Below are positions 1 to 11,022 of a stretch of 64,000 nucleotides of DNA, piece by piece. Position 1 is the stretch's first letter; each line of letters starts with the position of its first letter. The stretch covers positions 62,001 through 126,000 of the forward strand of contig JACGCM010002890.1 in the NCBI GenBank assembly GCA_014058105.1. The letters are read 5' to 3'. A program made the translations under genes and the position numbers. Source of the DNA: Kingdonia uniflora. Its lineage: Eukaryota > Streptophyta > Magnoliopsida > Ranunculales > Circaeasteraceae. The notes under the pieces are model-generated. The model did not search any database. It saw nothing but the letters and a program-made list of their open reading frames with translations, and was not told the DNA's origin.

Positions 1-1657
1 AGTATCAATTTTGAAATTTATTGTTCTCTGGGTCTAATTTTGTAAAGATGGCAAGAAGTAGTACTATATAACATATTATACTACATGTTATATGCTACTA
101 TGTTATGAGCCCGTGCTATGCACAGTTGTTTTAAGTTTATATATCAATAAAAAGTAAATTGAATATAAGAGGAAGACAATTAGTTCTTAAGTGCTTCTTG
201 ATATAACTTGGCAAGACCACTTAGTTGCACCCTATAATAAACTTATTATAAATAAACATTTGTATCAATACAACTTTGGAACTTGAATTTTTAAGAAATG
301 CAACCCATAACACTAAATTTCTGGTAATATTCATGGCTGCTTAAGTTCATAATGAAAGCTATTGCAATATAGTTTCTTAAATCTCATTGAGACCCGTTTA
401 CTTCTAAACAAACAAAACTTTTGGAACTCACATTCATAAAAATTACATATGGTAAAGTCATTTCAATAATTATCATGGGGAGTATAATAATTTTAAATTG
501 TAATATAACTCACTTTACCATTTTCGGAGTATAAAATTAGTGAATACAAAATGTTTCTAAGACTAAAGAAACTATGTAGGCAAAACATTGTGAATAAACA
601 TTGACGGACAACCATCATGAGGATCTTCTCCATGAAGGCAACTATTGATTTAACACTGCCTTATTAAGGAAGCATGACATTGTTCATTATATTCAACTTC
701 TTTCATCGAAGCACTCCCAGGTATTCTCTATTTTCTCCTTCTAAGGATTTGTTATGGTCTTAAACCTCATGCCATAGTAAGAAGTTGCGCATGTAATTGG
801 GAAATTATTCCTAGATCTCAAACATTTGACATCAATTCCATTGTTAACCTATAAATTAATTGGAAAAAAGAAGAAGAAAAAAATAATAATGGCCATGATT
901 TTTATAATAAATTAAATCAAGCAAAATCTATTAAAGTAGAAAAATCATCGTATGAAACTAGTACTTTGCTAAAAATGGTGGCTATAACTTTTAGTGAAGA
1001 AAAATAAATAGTGGATTACAATCATTATTGCGCTTTAATTATTTGAGCAAAAATGACGGCCCTCAACAACCAACAGAAACCACAAAGATATAAGTTATGA
1101 TAAATGATTATTGGGACAGGTTACCTTGTCTTAATTGGTAGCGGAACTAAGTTCGGTTATGATCAAAATTATCGAAAATCTTGACAAAAAAAGTTGAAAC
1201 ATCCATACTGAATAGTTCTCGATTTGGCACCAATTTCATGTTGAAGCATCCACATTGAATATTTAAATAGTTATTTGAGGTTGGAACCAAATAGATCTGT
1301 ATAATATCGTGTGAAAATGCTTGTTCTCAGACAAAAAAGGTAGAAGCATTTACAACATATTTAGGAGACTTAAAACCGAAAATACTAAATGATGTCCAAT
1401 TTTCCTTTGATCCTACGAGAAAATGTATAGTGCAAAATTGAAGTCACTCGATCATATAAAAAGTCCTTCACCAACTCTGCTGGCATTACTTTTTTTAGGT
1501 TAAGTGTACCTTTTTAGATTAACATTGAACGCAAATAAAGACTCCAGTGAAGACCTGATGAATATAAGTAAAAGAGCCTAATATTGAAGCTTATATTTCC
1601 ATTGAGGGCACTTGGATGAAGCCTTATTACATCAAAAAAACTGGGGGCGCTGTATAC
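1..1657. other. AT-rich intergenic DNA, nothing recognised
   Basis: No open frame of useful length, no terminal repeats and no RNA gene could be recognised here. It probably contains the decayed 3' continuation of the kelch-repeat pseudogene that starts just to the right on the minus strand, but I could not identify further exons. Confidence 0.5.
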
Positions 1658-2195
1658 CTGAATATCTTATAGGTATCGGCCATTACGACTTCCACCAGTA
1701 GCATAAAGTTTTTCATCTGCAACTGTGGCTGCATGCTACAACATTGTTCTAGAAAATTATTTCAGTCAGTCATTGATCCTATATGGGTAAAGTTCATTGA
1801 GAAAGGTGAGCTGGTAATGACTTGGAAGCTATATTGAAGCAAACCCAAGCATAAGAAAAGATTTCAATATCTCATTTTAAACTAAAATGATTAAAAGACT
1901 TAGAAAGTTTATCTCAAGTACAATAGATTGAGAAAGAGAGAGAAATAGAGATAGAGAGAGAGATATATGCTCATACATGTCTTAAGATATATTGGCCCAA
2001 TGGCGAAACCATATGAGGTTTAAGTGATATATTCAACAGTCAATACCAAACAACTATTTTATCTATAGAAAAAATAAATTGAAAAGGATTAAAAAATAAG
2101 ATTAAAAATAGGACCTTGTATCGAGCTGATGGGTGTGAACCAGATACTGGGAGTACTATCCACTAGTCATTGGCCAATGCTGATATCCATTCCTT
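1658..2195 (-). pseudogene. Kelch-repeat (ACBP4-like) gene relic, two exons
   Basis: Two exon-like blocks lie on the minus strand. The upstream one (about 2195-2115) reads a block ending LPVSGSHPSARYK and then a GT donor. The downstream one (1735-1658) has an AG acceptor before it, reads HAATVADEKLYATGG and then NGRYL, and ends at a CAG|GTATAC donor. Joined across the intron they resemble one blade of the kelch propeller of plant acyl-CoA-binding proteins of the ACBP4/5 type, where LPVSG, RPxARY, HxAxV and GGxxNGRYLxD are typical. Each exon carries an in-frame stop (TAG upstream of LPVSG; TAA where Ser is expected after NGRYL), so this is a relic. The family call is from memory of the kelch signature. 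Another plant kelch protein is possible. Confidence 0.5.
1932..1968. repeat. GA-rich microsatellite
   Basis: An imperfect run of GAGA/GATA units lies in the intron of the kelch relic. Simple-sequence repeat, no function inferred. Confidence 0.7.
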
Positions 2196-2239
2196 GATAT
2201 CAAAATTAGTATTAATCTCTACAGTTCCCATTCTAGCTG

Positions 2240-2650
2240 TGTAGGGACCTATCCCTCAATCTCACCCAAAATCGAGTTCACCTAGTTCGAATTACCTCCA
2301 TCTCAGACTCACGTATTTTTAACACATTTCCCCAGTCAATATTCCAACCTACCCCACGAACTGGTTATGAACGTGGGCCGAACTTAAACTGAAAAACCTT
2401 ATCTAGTTAAAGACACCTGTCTCCCACGAACTCGTCAGCTATTCAGTCAGATGCCACAAACCAGATTATTTAGAAAACGTGCCCCAACACGATGATGAGC
2501 TGCAGGGAAGGCCTATATAAATAAAAAGTTCTAGAAGAGACAGGGACGAGAAAAATTACGCAAGAGATCATCAAGAAACTATCAATTTGATATTCTCAGC
2601 AAACATTACAAACTTCTTAGTTACAAGGTTCAAAGCATTTCTATTTATCT
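2240..2650 (+). mobile_element. Orphan LTR fragment, family of gypsy element A
   Basis: It begins TGTAGGGACCTATCC and aligns along about 400 bp with the reverse complement of the element A LTR at 25470-26088, roughly three quarters identical by eye. Shared blocks include the run of CTCC-rich sequence, the CCCCACGAACTGGTTA block, the AAAGACACCTGTC block and the TATA box (2514-2520 here). Similarity stops near 2650, so the R/U5 end is missing. It is on the plus strand while element A is on the minus strand, so it is not simply the 3' LTR of A. It could be a truncated LTR of a separate insertion or an inverted end of A. Confidence 0.75.
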
Positions 2651-3197
2651 ATAAAATCAAATGTAATTTTATTTACAGGAATAAAATTTGATATCCAATT
2701 ACTTGTGTTTATGTAGATAGAAAATATCTCGTAGAATCTAACTGAAATATTTGAAGAATGTTTGAAATGAATTGAAGTTATGAGTATGGAAAGTATTGCT
2801 ATTGTAACATTCGAACTGAGATTAATAAGATGAAAATTTTATGTGTTGTTGTAAGTATGATATTTCTACGTGTTGGAAATGTGGGAGATAAAAATTGTAG
2901 GAAATCTGTAATGCGACAATTCAAGCAAATAGAGGTCGATAGAGGGATAAATCTTGTAAAAATAAGCTCAACTTTAAAAATAATGTAACATATGAGTTCG
3001 AGGGAACGGATAAGTTCAAATAGTGTATCTTAAGATTTTTGAGTTTTTGCTATGAGATAAAAGGTTAAAATCACATTTTGAGGGGAAAGTTTTGTACAAA
3101 TGTATAAATAAGAGTAAAATTCATTATTGAATATGGAGAAGAGATTATGATAGTGTGGACTTGATCTCGGAGAATTCGTCATGTCGCTAATAGACGA

Positions 3198-3455
3198 TTG
3201 GCCATAAAGATCGCTAAAGTGCAGGAGAGGATTTTTAGATTGTTTGGTTATGATGTTGAGTTAGTAGTGAAGGAATATCAGCTCAAAGGACTGGATGTAA
3301 GGGGTAGGGAACTTGAGTATGCTCGATATTTCTATGAGGTATGTTTTCGTGAATTGGTGGTGGATCCTGTAGATCGAGAAGAGATGATTAGATTGATTGC
3401 TGAGGTGGATATCGAATTTGAAGATGGGATGATCGAGGGAGGAGATCTAATTTGA
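3198..3455 (+). CDS. Short open frame of unknown function
   Basis: An 85-codon frame rich in Glu, Val, Ile and Arg, with charged, helix-like composition. The frame is open a little upstream of the ATG as well. I do not recognise the protein. It lies between the orphan LTR and the antisense coding region of element A and has no visible promoter or terminator. It may be a piece of the element A 3' region, an unidentified host exon or a chance ORF. The surrounding 2651-3700 sequence shows nothing else identifiable. Confidence 0.2.
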   Translation: MAIKIAKVQERIFRLFGYDVELVVKEYQLKGLDVRGRELEYARYFYEVCFRELVVDPVDREEMIRLIAEVDIEFEDGMIEGGDLI

Positions 3456-4010
3456 TGTGGCTGTTCAGGTCATCAAGGTTGTTTTAGATGTAATTATATG
3501 TAAAGTATTATCCTAAATAAATGAAAGTGTTACAGAATTAAATAGAAAAGTTAAAAGTCAATTTGATCCTCTATAGTTGCAAATACCGTTTGAGACTATT
3601 TTGACAAACAAATTTTGAATAACTTTAAAAATTTTATTATCTTTGAAAATGACGTCACTAGTACTATAAGATTAAGGTACAAGAATAGACAAAATGTAGG
3701 AGCTTCTAGTTTACTTTTTTATATAAAGCTGCTAAAATATGATATCGTGGAGTGTGAGTCATCATGAGTATGGGAAAGTCAGATAAAGATATGGAGACAA
3801 AAGATAAAAATAGATTAAAATATGAGGGTAGAGGTAATGATGGAAAAATGGTTTTATTGAAAAGGTACAAGATGTCAGACATGGATAGTAGAAAAGATGC
3901 CTCGGTTCTAAAGCCATGAACGGGTCATACGAGGCGTAATAACTGCCAGCCATTAAAGAGAGAAAGAATAAATAGTGTTCTGTCTTCATCATTCAAACGT
4001 TTTTCAACTT

Positions 4011-4020
4011 CTATAAATTT
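4011..4020 (+). promoter_or_regulatory. Candidate TATA box for antisense ORF of element A
   Basis: A CTATAAAT motif lies about 380 bp upstream of the first open block of the plus-strand antisense coding region. A comparable TATTTAAA motif sits at about 26466 upstream of the equivalent region of element B. The position is suggestive; no transcription start is known. Confidence 0.25.
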
Positions 4021-4390
4021 GGAGAGCACAGAGAGAAGCGCGAAAAAATTGTAGAAGATTTGGTAAGGATTTATCTGAGGGTAATCAACAGTCGAAGAGA
4101 GCTGCGGGCACTGAATCATATTAGTGGCTATATAGCAGTATTGTGAGAGAAGGACTTGGGCGCTACTGCGGATTCTCATTTCGACACTGAAGGTTAGTAG
4201 AGATGTGAGCTGTGTTTTTTGCAAATCATAATTTGTTTTAAGCAAATCCTAAAAAATCACTATTTATAGTAATCTAAGATATTTGACATATAGACAGAAT
4301 ATTTGAAAGATATGTTGCTTATGAATGATCGATGTGTATGAAATAATGATATATACCTGAACCTATTTATAGGTCGAACGTGAGAGGTAT

Positions 4391-7300
4391 TTGTGTAGGT
4401 TTGACTGTAAAATTGTAGTTGAGATGGATAGTTTGCCAATTAACAAGGTTTCAACTTCCGGTCGGACGGTAGAGTCTGATAGTAAGAATAAAGTAGGATT
4501 GGGGCAATTTCTAGGTTTTCCTGGTAAATTGGTGGCCTATCCTCCTGGTTCAGATGTATTTAAAGAATTTTGTAAAGCCAAGGCTGCCGTAGGAGGGAAA
4601 TGGGGTAACTGCGTAGAACACGCTGGTAGGATGTTTAGAGGGTGTACTGTAGCGATAGGGGAAGAGATTTTTTATTTGTTGGTCAACTTGGAGGAGAAAA
4701 AATGAGATAGGGGTATATATGAATCAATCTAGTTTGAATATTTTGACGGAAATATTCGAAGTGACCTTTTAGAGGGTTTTCTGCGTTACTTGTCTCAATT
4801 AGAGTACGGGCTGAGTCTTCCCCTTACCAATTTGGCGAAGGGGATTATGAATACGATTGGGGCATGTCATGTTCAATTGAACGGGAACATATGGGAGGTA
4901 ATAACTGTTTGTGACCATCTTAATGAAAAATGGGAGAATGAGGGAAAAGTGTGGAAGATATCCCCTGAGGACATATTACAGTTTTATGGGGTAAGGAATT
5001 ATCAAGCCAGTGGTGGGGCATATTTTTGTGCGAGTGCAACTCGACGTCGCTTCTACGATCTCAATTTAGAAGGTTGAGCCTTGAATGACAACGTAATATG
5101 GGTAAAGGGTAATTGTCTTCAGAGAAATGATGAAGAACCTTTGGATCTTCAGTTTAGAACTATAAAACAAAGTAAGTATAATAATGAATATATTATAATA
5201 TTGATATGTATGAACTGATGATCCTTTGGTGATAATAACAAATGTTGTGCATCGCAGGCCCGAAGTCCCGAGTGTAGAGGAACGATTCATTATTGGGCAA
5301 AGTTGTGGAGGAAGAGGTTGAGCTCAAATTTGTGTTGGAAGGACTTGGTCTTAGCAGAAAGAAAAGGGTTAGGAGTAAGTCGAAAAAGGTTCAAAAATCT
5401 TAATAAACCAGGCTGATAGCGGGTGTTAATGATGAAAAGAAGAGAGGAAATGGTGGGGAAGGTCGAATCAATGTGGCCAAGACCCCTATAATAGATAGTA
5501 CGGTTCAGCCAGAGTCTATCACGTCGAGCAAATTAGCTCGAACATTTCACAAAAAAGCAGATGCTAAAGCATTTGTCGGCCTCAAGTACCACTGGAAGTG
5601 GTGAGGTCCATGGAAAAGAGAAAGGGAGAAGGATCAAACCTTCGAGGAGGTCGAGGGAAAAGGTCGCTGAAGAGCGACCTGTTATTGAGGATGATCTAAA
5701 AGTAGTAGAGGAAAGGGCCAGGCTGGCGGCTCTTCATGGAGAGGAGGACATGAGCATGATGAAATGTACTTATGTTCGATCATGTGAAATCTTTATTTAT
5801 TATATTTCGAACTCATGCTGAGGTCAATTTGTTTATGCAGGTTACTCATTTGGTGAAGGGGATTTGGCTTGGAGTAGATGAAGAAAAATCTGGGCTGATA
5901 AAGGTGAGGGTCGAGCTTGAAAAGAAGGAAGATAGCACGAGCAAAGGCTGATCCTCTCAAGGAAGAAATGAAGCTAAAGGCCCTAAAGGCCTCCCTTGCA
6001 GTGGCGATTGGCCATCAACAAGCGAAAGTAAGGGCGAATTTTGAGGAGGCGGAGGCGGAGCACAAAAGGCTGGGGCGCCACCTGATGTTGAAGTGATATT
6101 CTGAGGATGAGGTAGATGCCATTAAGGCAGACACCTATGTTAAGGAGGGTGATGATGAAAAAGTGGAAGAGGTGGCGGTGGGAGTTGTTGATGGGCTAGA
6201 CGGTATCCCCAACCAGAGGGTGCTAGACAATTAAGGGGATGACACCGAACTCCCCGAGGGCGAGAATGAGAAGGTAGGGTAGAGAAATGACTTTGTATGA
6301 GTATTTTTGAAGTGTCTTGTATATTTTTGGATTTGTGCGTATTGAATAGACTTCTGTAGGCTGAGCCCCTTTTTTTGTAACCGTCTTGTAGGCACTTAGA
6401 GAAATGAGTCTCAAAATAAAAGATCTAGAGAATGGGCTTACCTGGGAAAGTGAGATATCCACAACCTTGCTGTCTTTGCAAGCGGAGCTGCAGGTTAGAT
6501 CGGAATAGGTCTTCTGACTTTTATGCTATATCGACATAAAGCTACCAAGTAAATTAGATAACAAAAAGCGTAGAGGTAGATGAAAAATTTGCTATCAGTT
6601 TTAGGAAACTAACACAAATTTAGTGCATAGGAAAATTCAAAGCATGTAGATAAAGTAGCATATAGAAAACATGTACCTTAGACTTTGAAATACATGTCAT
6701 GAAGCACCTATTTGAGATTGTACCTCGACCTTCAAGTCTAAAAGTAGTTGCGTACTGTAGATGTTAGAAATTAGATATCTTTTTAGAAATAAGATATATA
6801 TATCATGTTGATGGGTGTTCTGAATCGAGCTGTATATAATGTATCAATTATTATGTAGGTCAAATTGGATTCAGTTCGCTCGCGCGAAGATGAGGCGCTC
6901 CATTGTAACTAGAAATTTATGGAGGAGTTAGATAGGATGAGGGAGGCAAATAAGAACAGAGAAGAACAACATGTAAATGTGCATTTTAAATTTGTTAGAG
7001 TATTCTAGACTGTTGTCGACCTCACTCGCAAGATCGAGGAGAAGGATGCCAAAATTGATAAGGGCCTAAAAGAGCTTGCGGAGATAAAAGAACACACCGC
7101 AAAGCTCCAAAGTCGGATTGACTCGCTAATGGTTAAGGGTAGGTAAGATGAAATGGCTCAATGTCATATTTAGGCGCTAGAACGATCGAAGGGACAATCT
7201 CGAGCTAATCTTTAGAATTTTAGAAGCGAGCTGGAATGATTGAAACAAAAAATTATTGAAAAAGATAATGAGCTAAGGTGGCTCGAGAAAATCTATCAGC

Positions 7301-8215
7301 CTCGGAAGCTACTCGCCAAGGATATGAAGTTTTGCAGGATGCAACGGGGGTGTGACGAGTTAAAAGAGAAGGTGTCACGATTGAAGACCATATTGCCGTA
7401 AGCCAACACGTGTGTCAAGAAAGCTGAGGCTAGAGGGTGCTCGAGGGGGAGTAAAAATGATGTTAAAGTTCTTCTAGTCCAAAGGGATGTAGTTAGCCTG
7501 TTAGGTCAAGTTAGAGAGCTGGAAGGTGACGTAGCTCGAATTTAGGGGCATGTGCAGAAAGGGAATACAAACTTAAGGGAATGTCAGCACTAGTTGGATG
7601 CTGCTCTTGTCAGGGAAAAGGTATTGGAAGGGGAAATCAGGGCGAAAGAAATTTTGATGAAAAAAAAAGATGATTTGTTAAGGGACACCTCGGCCAGGGA
7701 AGAGCTAGATACAGAAATCGAGAGACTTTGAGCCCAGGAGGTGGACCTAGAGGCCATTAATCAGGCTGAATCGACAAAATTTGTCAAAAATTGGAAGAAA
7801 CTATAGCTTTTGATGCTAGGACAGAAATGGAAATGGCACATCATAATAAATTATATGCGACTTTGGAGTCACGCCTCGAGAAGGTGAGATCTCGCGTTTC
7901 AAGGATCGTTGAAGCTCATGCGTCATGCGCAGACCTGTTAAAGTCTACCGTTACGTATTTTATAGAGGAAGTAAAAAGACTTGAGTTAGAACGAGATAGC
8001 TTGTTCAAGAGTTTGTCTAAAAAGAGATGCATTTGATGAGTCAATATAGATCAAGGGAACTGTGTGGCCTTCATTGAAATTAATTTAGGCCCTCGACCAG
8101 CTGATCTGGCAGAAAGGGGCAAAGTTACTACAACTCATGAACTGAATTCTGATCGACCTCCTGCTAAAGGGCAAAACATGGCTGACATCCCAGCAGCAGA
8201 AAAGAATCTATTGTA
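4391..8215 (+). pseudogene. Antisense ORF of Tat-type gypsy element A, decayed
   Basis: This stretch runs opposite to pol of element A and holds a chain of open blocks: 4391-4705, 4755-5077, 5561-5810, then a long Glu/Lys/Arg-rich region to the stop at about 8215. The 4790-5077 block (YGLSLPLTNLAKG, then HVQLNGNIWEV) matches in position and pattern the blocks of B (27450-27560) and C (63760-63650). It resembles the plant 'putative gypsy type transposon' domain (LxxFxLPLxPFxxxxLxxxxxxPxQLxPNxW). The rest is coiled coil: heptad-like Leu/Glu/Lys runs around 6870-8040, including the block ending RLELERDSLFKSL. Many stops and frameshifts show decay; introns may explain some breaks. Antisense ORFs between pol and 3' LTR are known in Tat-lineage elements such as Grande. 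Function unknown. Confidence 0.65.
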
Positions 8216-8930
8216 ATATGACATAAAAATAAATTGTATCTGACACAGACATATTAAAATAGATGAAAGCTAATATGACATTTGCCTTATCTTATGTCTG
8301 GGGGGTCTTTGATATAAAATAAGTTTTTACATTTGTTTTAATCGCAGAGATGGGTTGAGTTAGCTAAACTAAGTAAATCTTGATTTAACTGTAGTAATGT
8401 TACAAACATATTAAAAGAGATGAAGGCTAGTATTACCTTTGCCTTATCTTATGCCTATTGAAGTCTTTGATATGAAACAGGTTTCTATATTTGTTTCAAT
8501 CGTAGAGATGGGTTGAGTTAGCCAAGCCAAGTAAATCTTGATTTAACTGTAGTAAAGTTCTAGACATATTGAAAGAGATGAAGGCTAGTATTACCTTTGC
8601 CTTATCCTATGCCTGTTAGAGTCGTTGATATGAAACAAGTTTTTACATTTGTTTCAATCGCAGAGATTTAGAAGAGTCGGCCAAACCAAGTGTTATTGTT
8701 GATTTAACTGCAGTAATGTTGAAGACATATTAAAAAAGATGAACGCTAGTATTACTTTTGCCTTATCTTATGCCTATTAGAGTCGTTGATATAAAACAAG
8801 TTTCTACATTTGTTTCAATCGCAGAGATTTAGTAGAGTCAGCCAAACCAAGTGTTATCCTCAATTTAGCTGGTATAAGATCGATTGAAAGCTAGTATTAT
8901 CTATACTTTAATCAATAGAAAGTTGTTAAA
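8216..8930. repeat. Tandem repeats in 3' untranslated region of element A
   Basis: Starting near 8249 a unit of roughly 150-168 bp recurs at about 8406, 8574, 8724 and partially at 8880. Each unit carries ACATATTRAAA, then GCCTTATCTTATG, then a TTTGTTTCAATCGCAGAGAT-like block and TTGATTTAACTG. The array lies exactly between the antisense ORF and the integrase of element A. Variable tandem arrays at this place are known for Tat/Ogre-type elements. Array 60733-62200 in element C is in the equivalent place but has an unrelated unit. Confidence 0.85.
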
Positions 8931-9111
8931 TTTACGTAACTAGAGAGATATTGCAAAATACTTGGAAGTTTCATTGATCAGTTCAGAATGTACATTGAAT
9001 GGAGTTGAAAAATCTCACTTTTGGAATTGAGAAAACAAAAAATCAAAAGTGAGAAACGGAAATGGAGTAATAAGATGTTTAACGATAGTACCGTTTTAGT
9101 CGTCTAATATT

Positions 9112-10163
9112 CTAAGGATTTGAAATAGGAATTTCCTCTTCTGTCATAAGATAATGTGATCCCAGGCCAGAGAGACCTGTGATAATAGATGGACCCTCCC
9201 AATTGTCGGATAATTTTCTAGTATGAGGCTCTTTACGAATTTGAGAAATCTCTTTGAGGAAGAGATCATCGATTTGGAAGGTACAGTTTCTAACTCGGCT
9301 GTTGTATGACCTGGCTAGCATATGATGATATCGACCCAGATTAGCGATGGCGTACTCCCTAGTTTTATCGATCATATTAAGGTTGTAAGAAAATTTAAAC
9401 TCATTTTCCATGTCAGTCAGCTCGTGATCTCAAACTGGATGATGGTATTCAGAAGGAATAATGGCCTCAGTGCCATAGGAAAGGAAGAATAGGGTGCTTC
9501 CTGTTGACTATATGGGAGTGGTACAATATGCCCAAAGGATATGAGGTTGTTCTCGAATCCAATTCCCTATTTTTTGTGAGTGAAGCCATTTTTTGAGTCC
9601 ATCCACGATGGTTTTGTTAGTAAATTCAGCTTGGCCATTGCCTTGAGGATAGTAAGGATTGGATGGTGAGTAGATGATATTATGTTGGTTGAGGAAGGTT
9701 ACAATTTTTTCTCCCACAAATTGGGGACTGTTATCGATACGAATTAGGTAGGGGCACCCAAACCGAGTGATGATGTGTTCCCAGATAAAAGAGATGATCT
9801 CTTCTTCTCTGGTTTGACACATTAGAACTTCTTCTACCCATTTTGTAAAATAATCGGTAGATACGTGTAGGTGATGGAAATTACTTGGAGAGTTAGAGAA
9901 TTCGCTGACGAGATCAAGTGCCCATCTTTTAAATGGCCAAAACACCTTGCTCGCATAGAGTCTGAGTACAAGGTTGCGTATCATATGTCTATGCCTTTTC
10001 CTAGTGATCGACCTGCGGCATGGGAGCCACAAGTCCCTTCATGTAATTTGTGGAACATTTTATCTGCTTTTGGTTTGGTTTGGCACATGAGGTAAAGCCC
10101 CGTGACGGAAAGGCGGTATAGCATACCATTTTGATTAGTGTAACGCTTGGAGTTGTTGATCAA
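9112..10163 (-). pseudogene. Integrase of gypsy element A
   Basis: Integrase domain of Ty3/gypsy type, inserting element cDNA into the genome. The N-terminal zinc-binding part is visible at 10163-9990 (LHEGTCGSHAAGRSL). The catalytic core follows at 10032-9508 with all three acidic residues readable: Asp in STDYFTKWVEE, Asp in RIDNSPQFVG and Glu in PQGNGQAEFTNK. A C-terminal domain block lies at 9411-9112. The core frame is open for 174 codons, but the zinc finger, core and C-terminal part lie in different frames, so at least two frameshifts are present. The frame ends close to the tandem repeats, as expected for the end of pol. Confidence 0.85.
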
Positions 10164-10244
10164 CTGTCAGCGCTCTTTTGGATCTACTATGAGTGGTCCA
10201 TTACAACTATTATCGACACCGAGGTAGGCTAAGAAAGGATTTTG

Positions 10245-10922
10245 CTAATCGTCTTCTCCCCCTTTATCGTACCCAGAGTTGATTGTGCATACAGAAATGC
10301 GATCAATGCTGAGCGTTGAAATGATTTCGATTTGGAGATATAAATCTTCTGTACCCAAGACCCCGGCTAGATATGCCAAGGAATCGGCGTATTTATTTTT
10401 ACCTCGAGGAAGATAATCTAGAGTTGCTTTCGCGGGCTTGCTCATCTTATCTGCAACGAGGGTTGCGTATTCGGTCATCTTTTTATTGTTCTTGTAATGC
10501 TCAGAGTAATGGTGGACGATGAGTAGTGAATCTGTGTAGACTGAGAGTTCGGGGACATCGAGCTCAAGAGCGAGGCTGAGTCCATGAATAAGAGCTTCGT
10601 ACTTGGTGACATTTGAGGCCTCAAAATCCAAGCAGATTGATTTATTAATATTTTCATTAGAAGGTGTAATCAAAATGATTCTGATTCTTGACCCTGCGGG
10701 TCTTGCTAATCCATCCGTGAGAAGTCTCCATCCCATTGTTGTTATCCATTCAGCTCGCTTATCAAATGGTTTAGGGGGTAGATCTTCGGTAGTTTCATCT
10801 GTAAGGTCAGGGTCGTGCTCCTCCAACTCGGGATCTTCCACTCGAAAATTGGCGAGAAAATCAGCAGCGGCCTGACCCTTTTCGGAATAACGTTGTTCAA
10901 ACTTGATATCATGTTCTCCCAA
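10245..10922 (-). pseudogene. Second (archaeal-type) RNase H of gypsy element A
   Basis: A 225-codon open frame with an RNase HI fold of the type gained by plant Tat elements: TDG near its start, then Glu in KYEALIHGLSLALEL, Asp in VYTDSLLIVHH and Asp in NKYADSLAYLAG, so the four acidic catalytic positions look present. It would degrade RNA in the RNA-DNA hybrid. It lies after the RT-linked RNase H (11247-11023) and before integrase, the usual place of the extra RNase H in this lineage. The first part (DFLANFRVEDPE) is the linker typical of these elements. This is the best preserved frame of element A. Confidence 0.8.
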
Positions 10923-11022
10923 ATTGACTGACCACTGTTGCAGTCTCCTTGATTTTTTTCTTGGATAGAACTTCCTGAAGTGGATAGTTCATCATAACTT
11001 TGACAGAATGAGCTTGGAAGTA

